From NCBI GenBank assembly GCA_029260155.1, contig JAJDDU010000392.1, positions 1 through 6,899 on the forward strand: DNA of 6,899 nucleotides, read 5' to 3'. Positions 1-4,490 of this stretch are shown one piece after another; the first letter of the stretch is position 1; each line of letters begins with the position of its first letter. This DNA is from Phycisphaerae bacterium. Lineage in GTDB: Bacteria > Planctomycetota > Phycisphaerae > UBA1845. The notes beneath the pieces were generated by a model. It was given only the letters and a program-made list of their open reading frames with translations, was not told the DNA's origin and ran no database searches. The position numbers and the translations under genes are program-made.

Positions 1-82
1 CCATGATCGCAGCCGCAAGCGGCGGGCCATCGGGCAATCGCACCACGTGGACGCCAGTATTGTCGGAGGTAGTCACGGACAT
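1..82 (-). CDS. N-terminal fragment of an unidentified protein (runs off the window)
   Basis: Reading the minus strand from an ATG at 82-80 gives 27 open codons, MSVTTSDNTGVHVVRLPDG and on to the window edge, with no stop. The start is supported by a TATACT hexamer on the minus strand (98-93), which would place transcription only a few bases before the ATG, giving a very short leader. No clear -35 box lies at the right distance and there is no Shine-Dalgarno site, which is common in this phylum. The fragment is too short to assign a family. It is divergent from the winged-helix gene at 316. The start choice and the reality of the gene are inferences. Confidence 0.5.
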   Translation of the reverse strand, partial: MSVTTSDNTGVHVVRLPDGPPLAAAIM

Positions 83-315
83 CGCGCGGCGGAGTATACC
101 AGATAGTCGCGTTCTTGCGTGACGGCGTAACCAAAGCTGCGTAGGTCAGGTCCGATAGCAACGGCACGACGGCGTGATCGCCGCAATATCACATGCAAAT
201 GCATGATTCTGACATATTGAGGGGCCTCGGCGTGGAACTTGTACGTGCTTGATCATACAATTCTGGGCGATTCCTGTTGTGAGAGCTGGATACTCCGGTA
301 GGATGAACGGTCACT
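83..315. other. Divergent intergenic spacer between two outward-facing genes
   Basis: This 233-base spacer should hold promoters for both flanking genes. On the minus strand TATACT (98-93) is a good -10 candidate. On the plus strand GATACT (289-294) would give a leader of about 15 bases before the ATG at 316, but no convincing -35 stands 16-18 bases upstream. TACAAT (256-261) is a second, equally unsupported -10 candidate. A GC hairpin CGGCG-TGAT-CGCCG occupies 170-183, and the octamer GACGGCGT occurs twice (121-128 and 168-175). The palindrome at 192-205 is listed separately. Confidence 0.5.
192..205. promoter_or_regulatory. Perfect palindrome CATGCA-AA-TGCATG, candidate operator
   Basis: The 14 bases form a perfect inverted repeat, two 6-base arms around AA, in an AT-richer patch of the spacer between two divergent genes. 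The plus-strand neighbour encodes a winged-helix-like protein, so an autoregulatory site is conceivable. No second copy was noticed elsewhere in the window. The operator role is inference only. Confidence 0.3.
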
Positions 316-1560
316 ATGATTCAAGAAACGAACATGGATCCGGTTTCACCGGAACACAATTCAACTGAGAGTCGAATCGCGAAGGTAGGAACGAGCCTCA
401 GCGATGCTTTGCGCGCCGTCCTCGCCGCCCTGCCGAACAGCCCGATGCGTGCCGTCGAGCTGTCGAGCTTCTTGGGGATCGACAAAACCCTCTCTGTTCG
501 TTTGGTGGGCGCGCTGAAGAAACAGGATCCGCTGGCGGTCTGCCACAGCGTTCCCGGGCCACGCGGGCTTCGCAATTTGTTGAGCGTGTCGCGCGGCAGG
601 GGCGTGCCCGAGAAACTGATCGCAAAAGGCGAAACGGCTGTGTCCCGGTTCGAGCAGATCGTGCGGGAGCTGGGCGGGTCGCGTTCGGCGTTCAACACGA
701 TCATCAGCAGCCTCTTGCCCGATGTTCGCGAGCGAATCGAACGGAGCAACAAGAAGGCCGCGTTCGACGCGATGTCCAACCTTCTGGGCTATCAGGTCGG
801 TACGAGCTTCATCGCATGCATGATTCAACCATCGGAAGCGGGGGTCACTTGCGACTCAGTCTGCTTTACCGGGAAAGTGGCCATGCGGCATCTAACGCCG
901 CGTGTTGCACGCATGATATGGGCACAAAAATGCACCGTCCCCTCGTGGGACGCGCCGGCAGTCAGCGGCAACCTCGATCGTACGCCCGTCGGCACTGATC
1001 AGGTCCCGGTGATCAAGGAGTTCTGCACGCAACCGCTCCCGAGTTTCAAGCTGTATCAGCACGGGGGGTCGAATTACATCGCGGTGGCCGGCGACGAGGT
1101 ACCGTCGTGCGAGCCCGTCAATCTGTTCATCGGATCCTACACACCGGGGACGTTCTTGCGCTACCGAACGCGCGAATGCGGTACGGAGTTTGTGAGTCTC
1201 ACGCCGGCTGAGCCTGCGAAGGTGGCCTTTGTTGATGTATTCTTGCACGAGGACGTGTGGTCGGATGTTGCGCCGCGGCTGGAGGTGTATCGCACTGGCC
1301 CGCGTGGCAATCTCGACGAACCGGACGAGCGATCATTCGATCGGATTGACATGCTCGAATCCGTTCGCCTGCTCGGCAACGGCACGGACCGAATCCACAC
1401 AAACGACGTCGAGAATTACGCATCGATGGTCAGACGCGTGTTCGAGCGAGTTGGCTGGAACGGCGATCGGTTCCGCGTTTTCCGAGCGCGCGTCGAGTTC
1501 CCTCTACTGCACTGTCAAATCATGCTCAAGTTCGAGCTTCCCGAGCGCGAAAGACAGTAA
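316..1560 (+). CDS. Uncharacterised protein with N-terminal winged-helix-like DNA-binding region
   Basis: This 414-residue frame has strong codon bias to G/C in third positions and no signal peptide or membrane segment, so it is probably cytoplasmic. Residues about 28-95 read like a winged helix-turn-helix: a first helix (28-39), RAVELSSFLGI (45-55) as the second helix and turn, and DKTLSVRLVGALKK (56-69) as a candidate recognition helix, followed by a GPRG turn that could be a wing. Residues 105-165 look helical, and the rest (165-410) is mixed alpha/beta, with several Cys that form no obvious metal motif. I do not recognise a named family. I infer a regulator of which only the N-terminal part can be interpreted. 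The start at 316 has AGGA 12 bases upstream; ATG 334 (residue 7) is an alternative. The gene stands alone on its strand, with no partner within 800 bases. Confidence 0.85.
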   Translation: MIQETNMDPVSPEHNSTESRIAKVGTSLSDALRAVLAALPNSPMRAVELSSFLGIDKTLSVRLVGALKKQDPLAVCHSVPGPRGLRNLLSVSRGRGVPEKLIAKGETAVSRFEQIVRELGGSRSAFNTIISSLLPDVRERIERSNKKAAFDAMSNLLGYQVGTSFIACMIQPSEAGVTCDSVCFTGKVAMRHLTPRVARMIWAQKCTVPSWDAPAVSGNLDRTPVGTDQVPVIKEFCTQPLPSFKLYQHGGSNYIAVAGDEVPSCEPVNLFIGSYTPGTFLRYRTRECGTEFVSLTPAEPAKVAFVDVFLHEDVWSDVAPRLEVYRTGPRGNLDEPDERSFDRIDMLESVRLLGNGTDRIHTNDVENYASMVRRVFERVGWNGDRFRVFRARVEFPLLHCQIMLKFELPERERQ

Positions 1561-1653
1561 TCTCCACAACCTTGGGAGCGATCACTGCGACGACATCGCG
1601 TTGCGCGGGGGGCTTGCGCCTTCGGGTGATCGAACACTCTTGGCGTAAAAAGC

Positions 1654-1688
1654 GAAAGCGCCGGCTAGCAGAGCCAGCCGGCGCTTTC
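1654..1688 (-). terminator. Strong intrinsic terminator, oriented for the minus strand
   Basis: GAAAGCGCCGGCT (1654-1666) and AGCCGGCGCTTTC (1676-1688) form a perfect 13-bp stem around a 9-base loop. Read on the minus strand the stem is followed two bases later by TTTTT (1651-1647), the classical U-tract. Read on the plus strand it is followed by GGAGGGG, and the nearest T-run comes about 20 bases later, so the main direction is minus. It lies 94 bases past the stop of the 316-1560 gene and may also help end that transcript, but its geometry implies a transcript coming from the 1700-1900 side. Confidence 0.8.
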
Positions 1689-1709
1689 CGGAGGGGAAAA
1701 GCGTTCGTT

Positions 1710-1793
1710 TTAAGCGGGACGACGCCAGTAGCCCGCAGGCCACCAGCACTCTCACCGCAGTAGAATTCGCTTCATCAGATGCCCATAATACAT
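1710..1793 (-). CDS. Candidate tiny reading frame with an in-frame TGA, just before a terminator
   Basis: From ATG 1793-1791 the minus strand reads MYYGHLMKRILLR and reaches TGA at 1754-1752. The same frame continues ECWWPAGYWRRPA to a TAA at 1712-1710, 22 bases before the terminator stem at 1688. AGGA sits two bases ahead of the ATG, close for a ribosome site; ATG 1775 (residue 7) is an alternative start. The second half is strikingly Trp- and Arg-rich (three W and two R in 13). Directly after the TGA, 1747-1724 folds into a 10-bp stem (three G-U pairs) with a UGCG loop. What I see is the frame, the hairpin and the terminator. Coding is an inference: the product could be a 13-residue peptide, a recoded 27-residue peptide, or nothing, with the transcript acting as RNA. 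TGA is a normal stop in this genome, since the genes ending at 3198, 4422 and 4482 all use it. Confidence 0.3.
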
Positions 1794-1815
1794 GATCCTG
1801 AAATCGCCGCAACCT

Positions 1816-1830
1816 GATAATGCGATTATC
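1816..1830. promoter_or_regulatory. Perfect inverted repeat GATAAT-gcg-ATTATC
   Basis: This 15-base perfect palindrome is AT-rich in a GC-rich context and lies 23 bases upstream of the ATG at 1793. Each arm also resembles a -10 hexamer; read on the minus strand, GATAAT (1830-1825) would start RNA near 1818 and give a leader of about 25 bases. A second small dyad, AGGG-AAAA-CCCT on the minus strand, lies next to it (1837-1848). No convincing -35 is visible. It may be an operator or promoter for the minus-strand mini-locus. Confidence 0.35.
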
Positions 1831-1862
1831 GAGCGCAGGGTTTTCCCTAGTGGCACGAAAAT

Positions 1863-1889
1863 AAAGCCTCAGTCGAATGCCAGGCTCTT
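1863..1889 (-). terminator. Weak hairpin with U-rich tail on the minus strand
   Basis: AGCCT (1865-1869) pairs with AGGCT (1882-1886), extended by two A-T pairs past a bulged C, around a 12-base loop. On the minus strand it is followed by a T-rich run (TTATTTT). It is much weaker than the terminator at 1654 and could simply be an AT-rich promoter region for the mini-locus downstream of it. Confidence 0.2.
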
Positions 1890-1991
1890 TCCCCGGGGGC
1901 TTGTCACGTCACGCCTTGGCCTGCGACGGCGCGAGCGGGCGCGGTTCGAGCGGGATGTTGGACCGATAATTCCTGCCAGAACAATAAGTTA

Positions 1992-2258
1992 ACTTACTTC
2001 GTATGGAAGCTGATGCGCGTGGCTCAGATTCAGAAAAAGGGCAAAACGCTCGGACTTGCAGCGTGAGAGCGCCGGCCTGATCGCCGTTCCGTACAGATGT
2101 TCCTGCGCTCGGCGAACTGGGATGAGCGGCGGATGATCGATCGGTTTCAGAAGATCGTGGTGCATGATCACAACCATCCTCTTGCCATCGGCTTGAGCAA
2201 TGAAACTGGGTTGGCCAAGAAGGAGACGAACCCGGCGTGCGTCAAACGTCAGTCCTGA
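1992..2258 (+). pseudogene. Possible decayed small coding frame with an internal TGA
   Basis: One plus-strand frame reads WKLMRVAQIQKKGKTLGLAA, meets TGA at 2064-2066, then continues ERRPDRRSVQMFLRSANWDE and on, to TGA at 2256-2258. From ATG 2097 alone it is 53 codons (2097-2258). Third positions of this last part are mostly G or C and the residue mix is protein-like. The stretch around residues RVAQIQKKGKTLG to RRSVQMFLRSANW faintly resembles the helix-turn-helix of transposases or small regulators, with the TGA in the middle of it. I cannot name a parent gene. The alternative is chance openness in high-GC DNA, or a functional 53-residue protein starting at 2097 without a clear ribosome site. 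No inverted or direct repeats of an insertion sequence were found around it. Confidence 0.2.
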
Positions 2259-2310
2259 CGAATCTTGGCGGCAGCTAATCGCGGCCAGCCGGCGTGCCGA
2301 TAAGCAAGGG

Positions 2311-2375
2311 TGCGTCCTCACGCAAGAGACGGCGGCCTCTGGGTGCGGACGCCGTCATCGGACCCAGGTGCCGCC
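2311..2375 (+). promoter_or_regulatory. Structured 5' leader of the PEP-CTERM gene
   Basis: TGCGT-cctc-ACGCA (2311-2324) is a small perfect hairpin. It is followed by a long one in which GGCGGCCTCTGGGT (2331-2344) pairs with ACCCAGGTGCCGCC (2362-2375), 13 of 14 positions pairing with one U-G and one mismatch, around a 17-base loop. An alternative 7-bp stem, GACGGCG (2328-2334) with CGCCGTC (2350-2356), would exclude it because 2331-2334 are shared. The long hairpin ends 16 bases before the GGAG site at 2392. It does not match a riboswitch class I know. Regulation through these two alternative folds is an inference. Confidence 0.35.
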
Positions 2376-2391
2376 TGTGTCGAAGACCCTT

Positions 2392-2395
2392 GGAG
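2392..2395 (+). promoter_or_regulatory. Ribosome binding site GGAG that fixes the start at 2404
   Basis: GGAG lies 8 bases before ATG 2404, and the protein starting there opens directly with a signal peptide. The longer open frame from ATG 2200 would bury that signal peptide behind 68 Arg-rich residues and cross the strong leader hairpin, so the internal start is preferred. Confidence 0.7.
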
Positions 2396-2403
2396 ATCAC
2401 ATC

Positions 2404-3198
2404 ATGTGTTCTGGCACATTCGCCACCAGCTTATCCGTTGCGTGTACTGTGGCTATTGGTGCGGCGTTAGCCTCCGCCGAGCCGCTCTACGTCGTTGATT
2501 CTGCGAATCAGCTGGTCGCCGTCGACGTTTCGACCGGCGAAGTGGAACTCGTGTCGAGCACGGGCGGACAGTTCACCGACATCGCGTTCGGTCCGGACGA
2601 CGAGCTCTTCGGGATCACGTCGCGGTACCTGTACCAGATCGACCCAGACTCGGGATGGAGCGATCTGATCGGTGCGCACGGTTTCGGTGAACCCGGCAAC
2701 GCGCGAGGCATCGACGCCTTGACATTTGGACCGGACGGCACGTTGTTCGGGGCAGGCAACAACGTCTTGATCGCCATCGATACGCAGACGGGGCAGGGAA
2801 CCTTGTTGGGGGGTCTTTCGGGCTACCAGTCCGCCGGCGACATGGTGGCCGATAACGACGGAGGTCTTTTCCTGACCACGGATGTCGGAATGCTGGTTGA
2901 GGTGAGGGCGGACGGTTCCGGGGCGAGCGCCGTGGGCAATCTGCCGTACGACGACATCTTTGCCTTCGCTGGGAACGCGGAGGGCGAGCTATTCGGTGTC
3001 CGTGCGACCGGCGAGATCGTCTCGATCGACGTCATCACGGGTGAGGCCACCGTCCTCGGCGAGTGGTCTGCGGACTTCAACATCGGCTACCCGTGGGGCG
3101 GGGCATTCCCCGGCCAGTTCGTCCCTGAGCCTACCTCGCTAACGTTGTGCCTCACTGGAACGCTTCTGTGTCTGCGTCGCCGCCGCAGCGTCGGCTGA
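2404..3198 (+). CDS. Secreted PEP-CTERM protein with propeller-like repeats
   Basis: The 264-residue product begins with a signal peptide (residues 1-25, hydrophobic core SVACTVAIGAALASA, likely cut at ASA|EP). The mature part consists of five units of 40-46 residues beginning near L28, L68, L114, L155 and L196, each following the pattern LFG...L..ID..TG...LLG; this is the look of a beta-propeller-like fold and resembles DUF4394-type or NHL-like repeats. The C-terminus has V240-P-E-P243, a hydrophobic segment (244-257) and RRRR (258-261), the classical PEP-CTERM signal, which in known systems is recognised by an exosortase at the cytoplasmic membrane and removed as the protein is sorted to the envelope or matrix. 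No exosortase gene lies here; these are normally encoded elsewhere. There are no catalytic motifs. The ligand or partner is unknown. It is preceded by a structured leader. Confidence 0.9.
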   Translation: MCSGTFATSLSVACTVAIGAALASAEPLYVVDSANQLVAVDVSTGEVELVSSTGGQFTDIAFGPDDELFGITSRYLYQIDPDSGWSDLIGAHGFGEPGNARGIDALTFGPDGTLFGAGNNVLIAIDTQTGQGTLLGGLSGYQSAGDMVADNDGGLFLTTDVGMLVEVRADGSGASAVGNLPYDDIFAFAGNAEGELFGVRATGEIVSIDVITGEATVLGEWSADFNIGYPWGGAFPGQFVPEPTSLTLCLTGTLLCLRRRRSVG

Positions 3199-3366
3199 CG
3201 TCGCTTGATCTTGCCGTTCTCAATGACGCCGTCCGACTGGGAACGACCAACAACCGCGACACGCATCGCAATCTGTAACCTTGCTTCTATCGTGGCTTTG
3301 CGCGTTCCTGACCGGGAAGCGTTGGGTTCCCTATCTGGACGCTGGCGATTCGCCAACGTGGCGATC

Positions 3367-3394
3367 TTGCCGTGGGCGGTCACCGGCATACTAT
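3367..3394 (+). promoter_or_regulatory. Candidate promoter of the methyltransferase gene
   Basis: TTGCCG (3367-3372) and TACTAT (3389-3394) are spaced by 16 bases and match the sigma-70-type boxes at four of six positions each. RNA would begin near 3401, giving a leader of about 44 bases ending in the AAGGAGGT site. Just upstream are a 13-base palindrome TGGCGA-T-TCGCCA (3343-3355) and a second copy of its half, TGGCGAT (3359-3365), which could be an operator; both are short enough to be chance. Confidence 0.35.
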
Positions 3395-3432
3395 GCTATT
3401 GCGTCGACCCTGGATTGGGGCACCGTACGTTG

Positions 3433-3440
3433 AAGGAGGT
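3433..3440 (+). promoter_or_regulatory. Perfect Shine-Dalgarno AAGGAGGT
   Basis: The full anti-SD complement lies four bases before ATG 3445. It decides the start of the methyltransferase, since the frame is open for another 80 codons upstream without any protein-like character. It is unusually strong compared with the other genes in the window. Confidence 0.85.
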
Positions 3441-3444
3441 AGTG

Positions 3445-4422
3445 ATGCGCGATGGGCTGGATGTCGTCCGTGAGGGTGACTGCATCAAGGGGATGGAAGG
3501 TATCGAGGAAGGCTCTGTTGATCTGGTCTTCGCCGATCCTCCGTTCAACATCGGGTACAAATACGACGTCTACGACGACCGCCGCGCTGCCGACGACTAC
3601 CTCGAATGGTCGCACCAGTGGATCGACGGCGTTAAGCGGATCCTCAAGCCGAACGGTACGTTCTGGTTGGCGATCGGCGACGAGTTCGCGGCTGAGCTCA
3701 AAGTGCTCTGCACGCGAGACATCGGTCTTCACTGCCGGAACTGGGTCGTGTGGTTTTACACGTTTGGCGTTCACTGCAAGCACAAATTCACGCGCAGCCA
3801 CGCGCACCTGTTCTACTTTGTTAAGGATCCTAAGGCGTTCACGTTTAACTCGCTCGACGTGCGCGTGCCGTCTGCGCGCGAACTCGTGTACGGGGACAAG
3901 CGCGCCGACAAAGCCGGGCGCGTTCCCGACGATACCTGGATGATGTCGCCGGTCTTGCCGGAGGAGGTTCCCACGCGCGACGGATTCGTCCTTCGCCCGC
4001 AGGACATTCCCGAGAGATTCCCCGGCGATAGCGACACTTGGTTTTACTCGCGCGTGGCTGGCACGTTCGCGGAGCGCCGCGGTTGGCATGGCTGCCAGAT
4101 GCCGGAGCAGCTTCTCGGCCGCATCATCCGCGGCTGCTCCAACGAAGGCGACACGGTCGTCGACCCCTTCGGCGGCAGTGGAACCACGCTTGCGGTCGCC
4201 AAGAAGCTAGACCGACGCTTCCTCGGTTTCGAACTCTCCAAGGAATACACCGCCAGCATCAATGAACGCCTCGCCGACATCAACCCCGGTGACCCGCTCA
4301 GCGGCCCGGTGAACCCGGTGGAGAACTCCCCGAAAACAAACGAAGGCCGCCGCCTCAAGCGCTCCGCGAAGACAGCTCCGACTCCCCAATCGGTGCCATC
4401 CCTGTGGAGTGAGAACGACTGA
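3445..4422 (+). CDS. Solitary site-specific DNA methyltransferase, beta class, probably N6-adenine
   Basis: The 325-residue protein carries the motifs of the N4/N6 amino-methyltransferase family in the order of the beta class. Catalytic motif IV DPPF is at 31-34 (in VFADPPFNIGYKYD), a central region with RNWVVWFYTFGVHCKHKFT (98-116) and SAREL-YGDKRA (143-154) follows, and the SAM-binding motif I DPFGGSGTT is at 240-248, followed by GFELSKEY (261-268). An Asp rather than Ser in motif IV favours adenine N6 over cytosine N4 as target. Residues from about 285 form a Pro/Ser/Lys-rich tail. It would transfer a methyl group from SAM to a short DNA site; the recognition sequence cannot be read from the sequence. 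No endonuclease or specificity gene is adjacent, so it is an orphan in this window, suggesting a regulatory or protective role. Start fixed by AAGGAGGT at 3433. It ends 59 bases from the convergent gene's stop. Confidence 0.92.
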   Translation: MRDGLDVVREGDCIKGMEGIEEGSVDLVFADPPFNIGYKYDVYDDRRAADDYLEWSHQWIDGVKRILKPNGTFWLAIGDEFAAELKVLCTRDIGLHCRNWVVWFYTFGVHCKHKFTRSHAHLFYFVKDPKAFTFNSLDVRVPSARELVYGDKRADKAGRVPDDTWMMSPVLPEEVPTRDGFVLRPQDIPERFPGDSDTWFYSRVAGTFAERRGWHGCQMPEQLLGRIIRGCSNEGDTVVDPFGGSGTTLAVAKKLDRRFLGFELSKEYTASINERLADINPGDPLSGPVNPVENSPKTNEGRRLKRSAKTAPTPQSVPSLWSEND

Positions 4423-4475
4423 GTACGATCGACCTGCGTTCGAGTCCCCCACCGCTGAAGCGATGGGCCACCCAC

Positions 4476-4490
4476 TTGGGGTCACCCCGA
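4476..4490. other. Small hairpin over the stop of the convergent gene
   Basis: TTGGGG-TCA-CCCCGA forms a 6-bp stem (one U-G pair) whose three-base loop is exactly the TGA stop, read on the minus strand, of the FG-GAP/ASPIC/TPR gene. It lies in the 59-base gap between two convergent genes, where terminators are expected, but has no T-run on either side. It is at best a weak bidirectional terminator. Confidence 0.2.

Larger units (their letters stand above)
1561..2403. other. Long interval without a confident protein gene, rich in hairpins
   Basis: No frame here has convincing length, start site and codon use together. The stretch contains a strong terminator (1654-1688), a tiny minus-strand frame (1710-1793), a perfect inverted repeat (1816-1830), AGGG-type dyads around 1837-1848, a minus-oriented hairpin with a U-rich tail (1863-1889), a CCCCGGGG palindrome (1891-1898), a possibly decayed plus-strand frame (1992-2258), and the leader of the PEP-CTERM gene. 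The minus-strand 110-codon frame at 1989-2321 is open but has no recognisable protein character and ends close to where the plus-strand frame begins. A small-RNA or small-protein locus is more likely than a missed ordinary gene. Confidence 0.5.

Noticed and set aside
1600..1650. tRNA-like TGATCGAACACTC resembling a T-arm
   Set aside because: There is no acceptor stem, anticodon arm or D-arm around it and the T-loop consensus is not met.
1710..1754. Trp codons before a terminator as a trp-type attenuator
   Set aside because: Nothing lies downstream on the minus strand except the antisense of the 316-1560 gene; there is no biosynthetic operon to attenuate, and the Trp codons come after a stop.
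1582..1812. Minus-strand 76-codon open frame
   Set aside because: It runs straight through the 13-bp terminator and its U-tract, and its composition is what translated hairpin DNA gives.
1989..2321. Minus-strand 110-codon open frame
   Set aside because: No recognisable motif or ribosome site; it overlaps the PEP-CTERM leader structure and looks like chance openness. It cannot be excluded completely.
2311..2375. Cyclic-di-GMP (GEMM-I) riboswitch suggested by CACGCAAGAG
   Set aside because: The conserved GGCAAACC and GACGCAAAGCCUCCGG stretches and the tetraloop-receptor arrangement are missing.
2200..2403. Extension of the PEP-CTERM frame to an upstream ATG at 2200 (68 more residues)
   Set aside because: The added part is Arg-rich, without protein character, crosses the strong leader hairpin and would hide a clear signal peptide; ATG 2404 has GGAG at 8 bases.
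3205..3444. Extension of the methyltransferase frame by 80 codons
   Set aside because: The perfect AAGGAGGT before ATG 3445 and the position of motif IV near residue 31 fit the short form; the added residues look random.
3391..4089. Minus-strand 232-codon frame inside the methyltransferase
   Set aside because: It is a shadow frame caused by the high-GC codon use of a gene with intact catalytic motifs on the plus strand.
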